This document shows positions 24,525 through 33,488 of a stretch of 64,000 nucleotides of DNA, piece by piece (the first letter of the stretch is position 1; each line of letters starts with the position of its first letter). The DNA is from Collinsella sp. GTDB lineage: Bacteria; Actinomycetota; Coriobacteriia; Coriobacteriales; Coriobacteriaceae. The translations under genes were made by a program, and so were the position numbers. Where the stretch lies: positions 1 through 64,000 of the forward strand of contig DXMA01000009.1 of NCBI GenBank assembly GCA_019414445.1, written 5' to 3'. The notes beneath the pieces were generated by a model. The model worked only from the letters and a program-made list of their open reading frames with translations, was not told the DNA's origin and searched no databases.

Positions 24525-24545
24525 ATACATACTAGTGGTATGTAT
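24525..24545. promoter_or_regulatory. Candidate TetR operator, site 2
   Basis: ATACATAC and GTATGTAT are perfect inverted 8-bp arms around TAGTG. The site lies 13 bp before the MFS start codon, where bound repressor would block transcription or elongation. Confidence 0.6.
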
Positions 24546-24558
24546 AGGGGGTGGGCTT

Positions 24559-25821
24559 ATGGCTGGGCTGAGAGACGTCGGTGTCTCGTTGAAATCAAAA
24601 ACAGTGCGGTCAATCAGGCTCGCGGAACTTCTGGTTGCGCAGCTGTGCACGTATTCGATGCTGTCGGCGCTGTGCTTTGCGTATCCACTTTACTTGTTCG
24701 ATCGCAGTGGATCGTCAACGTTATATGGCGTCGTCGCGGCGATAGCGTTCATACCCGGCGTACTTGCAACTCCGGCTGGCGGAATCTTGGCGGATAGGGG
24801 AAGACATCGCGAGGTCCTCGTGTCCCTCGGCATTGCTCTGATGACTGCATCACTGCTGTCTATCCCCATGAAGCACTCATTGCCTCTTGCGGTCGTCGTA
24901 GTAGCGATACTTTGTGTTCAATATGGTTCTCAATCGCTGCTGAAGCCAATGCTCCAAATTGAGACGGTGCGCATGGCGGGTGAAGAGAAGGTTGAGCGGG
25001 CCACTGCATTGGTTTCGCAGATGACCATGGTGAGCAATATCTTGGGCCCTGTGGTCGGGACGGCAGTCTATGGGTACTTTGGCATCGATGCTCTTTGCAC
25101 AACCGCGTCGGTGGCGTTTGCGATTTCAGCTCTCTTGTTTGGGGGCGCGCTCAAGCAAAATGCCTCATTTGAAACGATGGGAGACGGCGCGACTCGTACG
25201 ACATGCCGAAACGATTTTCGGGAGTCGATTCGGTATCTGTTGCAAAATGCATTATTGGTCGCTGTGATTTTGCTTGCGGCAGTTTTGAACCTTGCGTTGG
25301 TTGGGCTAATGATTGGCGCTCCCATTATTGTTACAAAGCATCTCGGCATGCAATCGTCCTGCGTTGGGATAGTTGAGGTGGCTATGGGCTTGGGTGGTCT
25401 TGCCGGCAGTGGCTTGGTCGGCATTTGGCCGCATCGTTTTTCTTTCAATGGCATATGTCGATATGTTGCGATGATCTGTTTTGGAGTCGCACCGATCATT
25501 GTCACGCTACTGTTCGGCGCAGATGCATGCATGCTCACCGTGTTTGTGGTTGGTTCGGCATGGGTCATGGTGTGGGCGAGCATTGCGTCGGTTGAAATCA
25601 TCGCGTTTGTTCAGCGGGCAGCGCCGACTGAGCTCTGCGGAAAAGTGCTTTCGGTCGTTTACATGGTCCTTTCCTGCGCAATACCTATCGGCCAATTGAC
25701 GTACGGGGTTGCATATGATCGATGGACACCGGCGATTGTATTCGCAGCCATGTTGGCGGTGCTGACGTTGACGACGGCTCTGTTTTATCGGCTGAAAAAT
25801 CGATTGCGGCGATTGTCTTAA
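24559..25821 (+). CDS. MFS transporter (probable drug or metabolite exporter)
   Basis: A 420-aa major facilitator protein with about 12 TM helices. The motif-A-like loop GGILADRGRHRE lies between helices 2 and 3. The shape resembles MFS_1 exporters such as the macrolide-efflux-like MefA group. GGGGGTGGG precedes the ATG at 24559. The linked TetR gene and operators suggest that its expression is induced by a compound it exports; the compound is unknown. Codon use looks a little less GC-rich than that of its neighbours, which could mean later acquisition. Confidence 0.85.
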   Translation: MAGLRDVGVSLKSKTVRSIRLAELLVAQLCTYSMLSALCFAYPLYLFDRSGSSTLYGVVAAIAFIPGVLATPAGGILADRGRHREVLVSLGIALMTASLLSIPMKHSLPLAVVVVAILCVQYGSQSLLKPMLQIETVRMAGEEKVERATALVSQMTMVSNILGPVVGTAVYGYFGIDALCTTASVAFAISALLFGGALKQNASFETMGDGATRTTCRNDFRESIRYLLQNALLVAVILLAAVLNLALVGLMIGAPIIVTKHLGMQSSCVGIVEVAMGLGGLAGSGLVGIWPHRFSFNGICRYVAMICFGVAPIIVTLLFGADACMLTVFVVGSAWVMVWASIASVEIIAFVQRAAPTELCGKVLSVVYMVLSCAIPIGQLTYGVAYDRWTPAIVFAAMLAVLTLTTALFYRLKNRLRRLS

Positions 25822-25880
25822 CGCGCTGGGGCACCGTGAATTTGTGAAGGCGGTGGTACGCCGCGCCGGGACGGCATTGT

Positions 25881-25936
25881 TTGGACATGCCTCTCCTTCG
25901 TCTACAATATCGGGCAGACGAAGGAGAGGCATGTCC
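25881..25936 (+). promoter_or_regulatory. Promoter and start codon inside a perfect 21-bp inverted repeat
   Basis: TTGGAC (-35, 25881-25886) and TACAAT (-10, 25903-25908) are 16 bp apart. Between and after them lies a perfect inverted repeat, 25883-25903 and 25916-25936, with a 12-bp loop. The right arm contains AAGGAGAGG and the ATG of the HAD gene. If transcription starts about 25914, only the right arm is in the RNA and the repeat acts at DNA level. If it starts further upstream, the RNA hairpin would hide the ribosome site and start codon. Confidence 0.65.
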
Positions 25937-26794
25937 ATGATCAAGATGTTCGCGAGTGACTTAGACGGAACGCTGCTGAACGCCCTGCACGAGGCGGATG
26001 GGACCATCCGCCGCGCCATTCGCGAGCTGACTGAGGCTGGCCTGCACGTGGTTCCCGCGACTGGACGCTCGACGTTGCCGATCGGCGAGCATGGCTTTAC
26101 GGGCTTGGCGCTTGACGCCTGCTGCTCCAATGGATCCATCGTGCGCGACAGCCATGGTGAGGTGCTCAAGACTTGGACCATCGATCCGCAGGTCACTGAG
26201 GAACTGCTCAAGGCGTTCCCGGACATTTGCTTTGATTGTTCCACGCCCGATGGCATGTACTCGAGCGGTTCGTTCGAGATGCATCAGGCGGGCTTTAAAA
26301 AGGACAGTCCCATCAAGCGCATCGTGATGCGCGGCATGCGTGCGCGCGGCGGGTATCACGAGGAGCAGTATTTCGACCAGTCGATCGGTGACATCCTGCG
26401 CCACGATGTATGCAAGATCAATTGTCGCGTGACCTCGCCCGAGCTGGAGCGCGACCTTAAGGCGTATCTTGCCGAGCGCTCGGACCGTGTGGTCAACGCG
26501 CCGTTCGATCCGGTGATGTTCGAGATCACGGACGTGGCGTGTAACAAGGGCGAGAGTGTGGCCTGGCTGGCGGGCTACTACGGCATTGCCGAGGACGAGG
26601 TCGCGGTTTATGGCGACGGCGGAAACGACATCGCCATGCTCAAGCGTTTCCGCCACAGCTACGCGACCAAAAACGCTAGCGATGCAGCCAAGGTCGCCGC
26701 GAGCGCAACTATCGGCAGCTGCATGGTCCACGCCGTCCCCAAACACATGCTCGCCACCATGCATAAGCAGAGCTCCCGCACCATCATCGAATAA
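25931..26794 (+). CDS. Cof-type HAD hydrolase
   Basis: A 287-aa member of the HAD-IIB (Cof) phosphatases, which remove phosphate from sugar phosphates or cofactors such as PLP or FMN. Motif I DLDGTLL (about 9-15), motif II in VPATGRS, the Lys in NKGESVAWL and motif III/IV GDGGNDIAML are all present. The start at 25931 has AAGGAGAGG and lies in the inverted repeat described for 25881-25936. It is a single gene followed directly by a REP-like hairpin. Confidence 0.9.
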   Translation: MSMIKMFASDLDGTLLNALHEADGTIRRAIRELTEAGLHVVPATGRSTLPIGEHGFTGLALDACCSNGSIVRDSHGEVLKTWTIDPQVTEELLKAFPDICFDCSTPDGMYSSGSFEMHQAGFKKDSPIKRIVMRGMRARGGYHEEQYFDQSIGDILRHDVCKINCRVTSPELERDLKAYLAERSDRVVNAPFDPVMFEITDVACNKGESVAWLAGYYGIAEDEVAVYGDGGNDIAMLKRFRHSYATKNASDAAKVAASATIGSCMVHAVPKHMLATMHKQSSRTIIE

Positions 26795-26825
26795 TGTGAC
26801 AAAGGGACTGCCCCCTCGTCACATT
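26793..26825. repeat. REP-like hairpin C
   Basis: AATGTGAC and GTCACATT pair around a core AAAGGGACTGCCCCCTC. Core and layout are related to hairpins A and B, but the arms differ. It overlaps the stop codon of the HAD gene. Confidence 0.7.
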
Positions 26826-26849
26826 CCAAATATTGCCTTTACGTGTTGA

Positions 26850-26894
26850 TGCACACGGTGTGCAATAATACTCGCACTGTGCAATAGCGCACAG
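26850..26894. promoter_or_regulatory. Two palindromes upstream of a TetR gene
   Basis: TGCACACGGTGTGCA (26850-26864) is a perfect odd palindrome and CTGTGCAATAGCGCACAG (26877-26894) has perfect 6-bp arms. Both contain TGTGCAATA, 19 bp apart (26859 and 26878). They end 21 bp before the TetR start, as an autoregulatory operator would. Confidence 0.6.
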
Positions 26895-26915
26895 GCTGAG
26901 TAACAAGGAGGACGC

Positions 26916-27626
26916 TTGTCCCAGCTCGAGAAATGCGATCGCCGGTCCCTTCGCTCGCAGCGTGCCCTTCGCCAGGCACTTGCCAGCGAGCTTGCCGAAA
27001 GCGGCGACCTTTCGCGCATTAATGTCGCGTCGCTCACCGAGCGCGCCGGCCTTACGCGCCGCACGTTCTATTCGCACTACCGCGATATCCCCGACTTCAT
27101 CAATCAAATCGAGGACGGCTTGCTGGCCGAGATCCGTGAACGCATTGAGCTCATCACCGCAGCTCAGCTGCCCGATCTCTACCACAACATCGATGAACTC
27201 GAGCCGGCGCCCGGTTCGGTTGAACTGCTGCGCTATCTTGCGGCCAACCGCGACTTAATCGGTGCGCTGCTGGGTCCGGGCGGCGACCAGGCCTTCATTA
27301 AAAGGATCATCGACACCGCGCGTGAGGCTGTGGTGCCGCGTGCGCAGACGGGCATTTTGGGCCTGGCGCTGGGCACGTTCTTTGACTACTACGTCACCTA
27401 CGTCGTGAGCGCCGAGGTCGGCATGATTCAGCGCTGGTTTGAGCGTGGGCTCACCGAATCGCCCGAGGCCATGGCGCGCATTATGACGGTGCTCGCTTTT
27501 GTGCGCCCTGGTGACCTGTATGGCCAACCCATCGATATCAACGTGCCGGAATACGGCATGAAGCTATTGAACTTGCAGCTCGAGGACGCGGCCGACACCG
27601 CCGCAACCGTCGAGTCCAACAACTAA
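26916..27626 (+). CDS. TetR-family regulator upstream of the activase
   Basis: A 236-aa regulator with an N-terminal helix-turn-helix (INVASLTERAGLTRRTFYSH, about 35-54) and a C-terminal helical region like the TetR_C_33/Firmicutes DhaS-type group. It starts with TTG behind AAGGAGG. The palindromes at 26850-26894 are its likely operators. The giant activase gene follows 11 bp after its stop, so the regulator probably controls both itself and the activase as one operon. Confidence 0.8.
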   Translation: MSQLEKCDRRSLRSQRALRQALASELAESGDLSRINVASLTERAGLTRRTFYSHYRDIPDFINQIEDGLLAEIRERIELITAAQLPDLYHNIDELEPAPGSVELLRYLAANRDLIGALLGPGGDQAFIKRIIDTAREAVVPRAQTGILGLALGTFFDYYVTYVVSAEVGMIQRWFERGLTESPEAMARIMTVLAFVRPGDLYGQPIDINVPEYGMKLLNLQLEDAADTAATVESNN

Positions 27627-27637
27627 GAGGAGAGACA

Positions 27638-30600
27638 ATGAGCAAACTCGTCGAGGGCATCAAGGATCGTATGGTCGCTGCCGCACGCGAGGCCGCGCCC
27701 GCCGTGGTGGACGCCGCGCAGAAGGCCGCGACCGCGGCTGCCGAGAAAGTTGCCGAGGCAGTTGCCGATGCCAAGAACGCGGCAGGGGAGACGCTCACCG
27801 CTGACGCAGCCACGCCCAACGTTGCCGAGTCCGTAACCGCCACCGCCGCCCACGCCCCCGAAGGCGCGATCTTCAACCCCGAGGCCGCCCGCGGCAACCT
27901 GCACCTGGGCATCGACGTGGGCTCCACCACCGTCAAGCTTGCCGTCCTCAACGATGACAACCAGATCGTCTACGCCAAGTACCAGCGCCACCACACCGAC
28001 GTCCGTGCCTGCGCCCGCGATCTGTTCGAGGGCGCCGCGACTGTGCTGCCGACGGCCCAGATGACCTGCGCCATCACCGGCTCGGGCGGTCTGCTGCTGT
28101 CCCAGTGGCTCGACTTGGAGTTTGTCCAGGAGGTCATCGCCAGCAAACGCGCCGTCGAGACCCTTATCCCGGCCACCGATGTCGCCATCGAGCTGGGCGG
28201 TGAGGACGCCAAGATCATCTACTTTGACAACGGCATCGAGCAGCGCATGAACGGCACCTGCGCCGGCGGCACGGGCGCGTTCATCGATCAGATGGCCACT
28301 CTGCTGCACACCGACGCGAGCGGCCTCAACGAGCTCGCGGCCAACGCCACCACCATCTATCCCATCGCCAGCCGTTGCGGCGTCTTTGCCAAGACCGACG
28401 TGCAGCCGCTCCTCAACGAGGGCGCCCGCCCCGAGGACGTCGCCGCTTCCATCTTCCAGGCCGTCGTGACCCAGACCATCTCGGGCCTGGCGTGCGGCCG
28501 TCCCATTCGCGGTAACGTCGCCTTCCTGGGCGGCCCGCTGCAGTATCTCTCCGAGTTGCGCCACCGCTTCTACCTCACGCTCAACCTGGACGAGGAGCAC
28601 CGCATTGTGCCCCAAAACGCCCACCTGTTTGTGGCGAGCGGCGCTGCCATGGCGCACGAGTCCAACAAGCTCAGCACGTTCCCGCAGCTTATCGAGGCCA
28701 TCGACAGCCTGGGTGACACGCAGGGTGCCGAGGTCGAGCGCCTGGATCCGCTCTTTGCCACCGACGAGGACTTTGCCGAGTTCAAGAACCGCCACGACCA
28801 GGAAGTCGTCCCCAAGGGTAAGCTCGACGGCTACACCGGCCGCGTGTTCATCGGCATCGACGCCGGCTCCACCACCATGAAGGCCGCGCTCGTGGGCGAG
28901 GACGGCCAGCTGTTGCACACCTGGTACGGCAACAACAACGGCGACATCCTGGGCACGGCCAAGGTCATCATGGCCGATTTCTACAATCACATCCCTGCCG
29001 GCTGCACCATCGGCCACGTGACCACCACGGGCTACGGCGAGGCGCTGCTCATCGAGGCCCTCAAGGCCGATTCCGGCGAGATCGAGACCGTCGCGCACCT
29101 GCGCGGCGCCAAGGCATTCCTGCCCGGTGTCGAGTTTATCCTGGACATCGGCGGCCAGGACATGAAGTGCCTGCGCGTGAAGGACGGCGTCATCGAGCAC
29201 ATTATGCTCAACGAGGCCTGCTCATCGGGCTGCGGCAGCTTTATCGAGAGCTTCGCCGTGTCCATGAACATGGACGTGCGCGCGTTCGCCGATGCCGCCA
29301 TCCATGCCAAGGCCCCGGTCGATTTGGGCAGCCGCTGCACGGTCTTTATGAACTCGCGCGTCAAGCAGGCGCAAAAGGAAGGTGCCACGGTGGGCGACAT
29401 CGCGGCCGGCCTGTCCTATTCCGTCATCAAGAATGCCCTGTTCAAGGTCATTAAGCTGCGCGACCCCAAGGAGATCGGCAGCCAGGTGATCGTTCAGGGT
29501 GGCACCTTTATGTCCGATGCCACGCTGCGCGCATTTGAGCAGCTCACCGGCGTGCACGCCGTGCGTCCCGACATCGCCGGCTGCATGGGTGCTTACGGTG
29601 CGGCCCTGCTCGCCCGCGACCGCGCCGGCGCCGACGGCACCTCGACCATCCTTTCTGCCGAGGACATCGCGCACCTCACCGTGACGCAAAAACACGTCCG
29701 CTGCGGCCGTTGCTCCAACAACTGCCAGCTCACCGTCAACGATTTTGGCGGCGGCAGGCGTTTCATTACCGGTAACCGCTGCGAGAAGGGTGCCGGCCAC
29801 AAAAAGCAAAAAACCGAGGCTCCTAACCTCTTTAAAAAGAAAAACGAGCTGCTCTTTAACCGCGAGGTGCTGAGCCCCGACGAGGCCCCGCGCGGCACCG
29901 TGGGTATCCCGCGCGCACTCAACATGTACGAGAACTACCCCTTCTGGCATGCGTTCTTTACGCGCCTGGGCTTTAGCGTGCAGCTGTCCGACCAGTCGAG
30001 CAAGAAGACCTACCAGGCGGGCATCGAGTCCATGCCGTCCGAGAGCGTGTGCTATCCGGCAAAGATGAGCCACGGCCATGTGATGAACCTTATCGACCGC
30101 GATGTCGACTTCATCTGGATGCCGTGCGTGCGCTGGGAGCGCAAGGAGGATCCGACGGCTGGCAACTGCTATAACTGCCCCATCGTCATGAGCTACCCCA
30201 CGGCGTTGGCACTCAACATCGACGAGATCCGCGAGCAGAACATCGAGTTCCTGTATCCGTTTGTGCCGTATCACGACAAGACCGAGCTCAAGCGCCGTCT
30301 GTACCAGGTGCTCGCCGTCGACCGTGTGGCCGATGCGCAAGCCGGTCGCGGTCGCGTGCGTGGGCCCAAGATCACGCGCTCCGAGGTCGATGCCGCTGTC
30401 AACGCTGCCTTTGAGGCCGATGCGCGTTTCCATGAGGACATCCAGACCATGGGCGAGGAGGCTCTTAAGTGGGTCGAGGACCACGGTGGCCACGGCATTG
30501 TGCTCGCCGGCCGCCCCTACCATAACGACCCCGAGATCAACCATGCCCTGCCCGAGCTTATCTCGAGCTTTGGCTTTGCGGTCTTTGCCGAGGATTCGCT

Positions 30601-32428
30601 CGCGCACCTGGTAAAGCCTGAGCGTCCGATTCGCGTCGTCGACCAGTGGATGTACCACAGCCGCCTGTATGCCGTCGCCCGTTTTGTGACGATGCGCAAC
30701 GACCTGGATCTGATCCAGCTCAATTCCTTCGGCTGTGGCCTGGACGCTCTGACCACCGACCAGGTGCAGGAAATCCTTGAGGCCAGCGGCAAGATCTACA
30801 CCGTGCTCAAGATCGACGAGGTGTCCAACCTGGGCGCTGCGCGCATCCGCATCCGCTCGCTCATGGCGGCGCTCAAGGACCAGGAGGCCGAGCGCTTGGC
30901 CGAGGCTACGGCAGCGGGCGAGGCCTACGAGCAGGGCGACGCCGCGCCGGTGGCACCCTCCATGGATGCTCCCGCATTCGCGAGCCGCAAGTACACGTTC
31001 GAGGCGCAGCGTGAGAGCGCCTCGACCGCATGGCCCAAGGTGCCCTTTACCGAGCAGATGCGCGAGGAGGGTTACACCATCCTGTGCCCGCAGATGGCGC
31101 CGATCCACTTTGACCTGGTCAAAGAGGTGTTCCGCGGTGCCGGCTACAACCTGGAGCTGCTGCCCTCGACTGACCACGATGCCGTCGAGGCCGGTCTGCG
31201 CTATGTGAACAACGACATCTGCTATCCGTCGATCCTGGTGACGGGTCAGATCATGGAGGCCATCGAGAGCGGTCGGTACGACCTGTCCAAGACAGCCGTG
31301 GTCATCAGCCAGACCGGCGGTGGCTGCCGTGCCACCAACTACATCGCGCTTATCCGCAAGGCCCTGCGCGAGAGCGGCCACCCCGAGATTCCGGTGATCT
31401 CGCTTTCGGCCGTGGCGCTGGGCGAGGACAACCCCGGCTTTAAGATTACGCCGGCGATGCTTAAGCAGGCAGTCTACGCGGTGCTCTTTGGCGACGTGAT
31501 GATGCAGATGCTCTATCGTTGCCGCCCGTACGAGGCAACGCCCGGTGCGGCGAACGCACTCTACGAGGAGTACATGGCGCGCGCCCGCAAGCTGGCGCCC
31601 AAGTTCAACAGGCATAACTACACCAAGCTGTGCCGCGAGGCCATCCGCGCGTTCGACTCCATGCCGCTCGTGGGCGAGGGCACCAAGCCGCGCGTGGGCG
31701 TGGTCGGCGAGATCTTGGTCAAGTTCCATCCCACGGCCAACAACCACGTGGTCGACGTTATCGAGCGCGAGGGCTGCGAGGCCGTGGTGCCGGGCCTGCT
31801 CGACTTCTTCCTGTACTCCATGAGCAACGCCGAGCTGCAGAAGGACGAGCTGGGAAGCTCTCCCACTACGCGCGCGGGCATGCAGGCGCTCATCAAGCTG
31901 GTGGACTGGATGCGCACGCCGGTGGAGGAGATGCTCGAGAAGTCCCGCCGCTTTGAGGCGCCCGAGCGCATCGGCACCATGGCCGACAAGGCCCGCACAG
32001 TGCTTTCGGTGTGCAACAACATGGGCGAGGGCTGGCTGCTCACGGCCGAGATGCTCGACCTGATCGATCACGGTGCGCCCAACATCATCTGCACGCAGCC
32101 CTTCGCGTGCCTGCCCAATCACGTGGTGGGCAAGGCCGTAATCAAGGAGCTGCGCCGCCAACATCCCGAGAGCAACATCGTCGCGGTGGACTACGACCCC
32201 GGCGCGTCCGAGGTCAACCAGCTCAACCGTATTAAGCTCATGATCAGCGTGGCCAAGGAGAACATGCGCGCCGGTAAGGGCTTTAAGCTCGAGAAGGTGG
32301 CGCCGCTCGCGATGGACGAGGTCACCGGCCAGATGCGTGCTCATGACGGCTGTGTGAGCTGCGGGCCGGCCAGCGAGGAGGCCGTGGCATCGGTCGCCGA
32401 GCGCCTGGGACGCGGCATTAAGAAGTAA
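27638..32428 (+). CDS. Giant 2-hydroxyacyl-CoA dehydratase activase-related protein
   Basis: A 1596-aa fusion. Residues 1-85 are Ala-rich and helical. Two ASKHA-type activase domains follow (about 88-345 and 405-660), each starting with GIDxGSTTxK and carrying the cluster cysteines (TCAGGTG, Cys208, and SRCGVFAK; ACSSGCGSF, Cys528, and SRCTVFMN). A cysteine-rich patch CGRCSNNC (about 689-696) comes next, then DUF2229 and a large C-terminal part related to HgdB-type dehydratase subunits. ATP-driven activases of this kind inject low-potential electrons into radical dehydratases or reductases. The substrate of this stand-alone fusion is not established. AGAGGAGAG precedes the start, and a terminator follows at 32457. 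Confidence 0.9.
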   Translation: MSKLVEGIKDRMVAAAREAAPAVVDAAQKAATAAAEKVAEAVADAKNAAGETLTADAATPNVAESVTATAAHAPEGAIFNPEAARGNLHLGIDVGSTTVKLAVLNDDNQIVYAKYQRHHTDVRACARDLFEGAATVLPTAQMTCAITGSGGLLLSQWLDLEFVQEVIASKRAVETLIPATDVAIELGGEDAKIIYFDNGIEQRMNGTCAGGTGAFIDQMATLLHTDASGLNELAANATTIYPIASRCGVFAKTDVQPLLNEGARPEDVAASIFQAVVTQTISGLACGRPIRGNVAFLGGPLQYLSELRHRFYLTLNLDEEHRIVPQNAHLFVASGAAMAHESNKLSTFPQLIEAIDSLGDTQGAEVERLDPLFATDEDFAEFKNRHDQEVVPKGKLDGYTGRVFIGIDAGSTTMKAALVGEDGQLLHTWYGNNNGDILGTAKVIMADFYNHIPAGCTIGHVTTTGYGEALLIEALKADSGEIETVAHLRGAKAFLPGVEFILDIGGQDMKCLRVKDGVIEHIMLNEACSSGCGSFIESFAVSMNMDVRAFADAAIHAKAPVDLGSRCTVFMNSRVKQAQKEGATVGDIAAGLSYSVIKNALFKVIKLRDPKEIGSQVIVQGGTFMSDATLRAFEQLTGVHAVRPDIAGCMGAYGAALLARDRAGADGTSTILSAEDIAHLTVTQKHVRCGRCSNNCQLTVNDFGGGRRFITGNRCEKGAGHKKQKTEAPNLFKKKNELLFNREVLSPDEAPRGTVGIPRALNMYENYPFWHAFFTRLGFSVQLSDQSSKKTYQAGIESMPSESVCYPAKMSHGHVMNLIDRDVDFIWMPCVRWERKEDPTAGNCYNCPIVMSYPTALALNIDEIREQNIEFLYPFVPYHDKTELKRRLYQVLAVDRVADAQAGRGRVRGPKITRSEVDAAVNAAFEADARFHEDIQTMGEEALKWVEDHGGHGIVLAGRPYHNDPEINHALPELISSFGFAVFAEDSLAHLVKPERPIRVVDQWMYHSRLYAVARFVTMRNDLDLIQLNSFGCGLDALTTDQVQEILEASGKIYTVLKIDEVSNLGAARIRIRSLMAALKDQEAERLAEATAAGEAYEQGDAAPVAPSMDAPAFASRKYTFEAQRESASTAWPKVPFTEQMREEGYTILCPQMAPIHFDLVKEVFRGAGYNLELLPSTDHDAVEAGLRYVNNDICYPSILVTGQIMEAIESGRYDLSKTAVVISQTGGGCRATNYIALIRKALRESGHPEIPVISLSAVALGEDNPGFKITPAMLKQAVYAVLFGDVMMQMLYRCRPYEATPGAANALYEEYMARARKLAPKFNRHNYTKLCREAIRAFDSMPLVGEGTKPRVGVVGEILVKFHPTANNHVVDVIEREGCEAVVPGLLDFFLYSMSNAELQKDELGSSPTTRAGMQALIKLVDWMRTPVEEMLEKSRRFEAPERIGTMADKARTVLSVCNNMGEGWLLTAEMLDLIDHGAPNIICTQPFACLPNHVVGKAVIKELRRQHPESNIVAVDYDPGASEVNQLNRIKLMISVAKENMRAGKGFKLEKVAPLAMDEVTGQMRAHDGCVSCGPASEEAVASVAERLGRGIKK

Positions 32429-32456
32429 CTGGCCTGCTATGGGCTAGATATGGGAC

Positions 32457-32493
32457 AAACGGGTGGCAGCCGTACCGGTTACCACCCGTTTTT
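32457..32493 (+). terminator. Terminator of the TetR-activase operon
   Basis: AAACGGGTGG and CCACCCGTTTTT pair around a loop that itself contains a small GCCGTACCGGT dyad; ends in a T-run. Confidence 0.85.
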
Positions 32494-32545
32494 GCTGGAC
32501 ATCTGTTGCGTAAACGGTCCAACTATCACCCCCTGCGAACTTGGA

Positions 32546-32676
32546 TTTCGGAAGTATGCGGCAAAATTTGAATAGGCCGAGCACACTGGATATGCCCAAG
32601 CTTTGTACCTGCGGTTTTATTGGTGAAAAACCGGGGTGTGCTCGAGGGCTCCGGAATTTGCCGCATACTTCCGAAA
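32546..32676. repeat. 131-bp MITE-like inverted-repeat element
   Basis: Arms reading CGGAAGTATGCGGCAAA and returning as TTTGCCGCATACTTCCG-type sequence extend over more than 40 bases with mismatches, including GAGCACAC/GTGTGCTC inner parts. The centre holds about 45 bp with GGTTTT and AAAACC. There is no gene. The rest of the 32494-32870 gap shows only AT-rich sequence. Confidence 0.7.
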
Positions 32677-32870
32677 ACAACGTCTCGGTGGCACCAAAAA
32701 TTGCCTCCAGAACCCTGAGATAATGAACATATTGTAGCCGTTCGCCGCAAATTATCGTCCGTTCATGGAACCTATCTCCAACGAGTTGTAACCATATGGT
32801 TTGATGTTGAAAACATATGATTGCCGGCAGGCCATAGGTGACGTTCCCCCTGATATCGGAGGTTCCAGGT

Positions 32871-32909
32871 ATGTTTCGCGCTCCGTTTAATAACTATCGG
32901 TTGGGCTAA
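32871..32909 (+). CDS. 12-codon leader peptide coupled to the next gene
   Basis: ATCGGAGGTTCCAGGT gives a ribosome site for an ATG that encodes MFRAPFNNYRLG and stops at TAA one base before the next gene's ATG. The next gene has no clear ribosome site of its own, so its translation probably depends on ribosomes finishing this peptide. No run of a single amino acid that would suggest attenuation is seen. Confidence 0.5.
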   Translation: MFRAPFNNYRLG

Positions 32910-32910
32910 C

Positions 32911-33360
32911 ATGGGTCGCCGTGCTATTTCGATAACCCTTGCAGTGGTCTGCCTGGCTGTGCTCTTAGGCGCTACGGGGCTGTTTGCTATAAGTCGAGAA
33001 ACATCCTATATGCAGGAATGTGCTTCCGAAGGCTTTGTCATTGATGGTTACTATCGGGATGACAAAACGAGTCGGGAAACCCTGGCTTTTCTTGAGGAGG
33101 ACAACTGTCGATGGCAGCTGGTCGACCAAGACGGAATCTGCACAGACGGGCAGTTTAAGCGTACGGATGACCCCAACATCCTGATATTAAAGAAGGAAAA
33201 CGGTGAAGAATTCGGTACGGTCCACGTGGCGTACTTGTCACGCCGACGCGATCAGGGCTTGCTCTACCTATTTAGAGATACCAGGGTGACCCGTTTTTAT
33301 CTGGTGAGTACCGGTCCGGCGTTTACGGTGGAGTCTGGCGATGTCGATGCGGACAGTTGA
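32911..33360 (+). CDS. Hypothetical membrane-anchored protein
   Basis: A 149-aa protein that I do not recognise. Residues 5-27 form one hydrophobic segment (signal anchor), followed by a soluble domain with two Cys in the first third (Cys37 and a second in DNCRW) and a beta-rich look. The start codon comes one base after the stop of the 12-codon peptide at 32871. A good terminator follows. Base composition is less GC-rich than in its neighbours. Confidence 0.65.
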   Translation: MGRRAISITLAVVCLAVLLGATGLFAISRETSYMQECASEGFVIDGYYRDDKTSRETLAFLEEDNCRWQLVDQDGICTDGQFKRTDDPNILILKKENGEEFGTVHVAYLSRRRDQGLLYLFRDTRVTRFYLVSTGPAFTVESGDVDADS

Positions 33361-33380
33361 TTCACGGCAATAAAACAGCG

Positions 33381-33416
33381 AGCGGGGCACGGACATGAAT
33401 CGCGCCCCGCTTTTTT
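33381..33416. terminator. Terminator after the hypothetical membrane protein
   Basis: AGCGGGGC and GCCCCGCT pair around an 18-nt loop and are followed by TTTTT. Confidence 0.85.
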
Positions 33417-33488
33417 GCTCGCGGCCTGCGTCGCGTCTGCGCCTCGTTCCGACTCGCGCCCGTGCGCGCATCCATCTCACATCCCGCA

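Noticed and set aside
29222..32344. 1040-codon open frame antisense to the activase
   Set aside because: A shadow produced by the strong GC bias of the real plus-strand gene; its translation is His/Arg-rich and has no domain.
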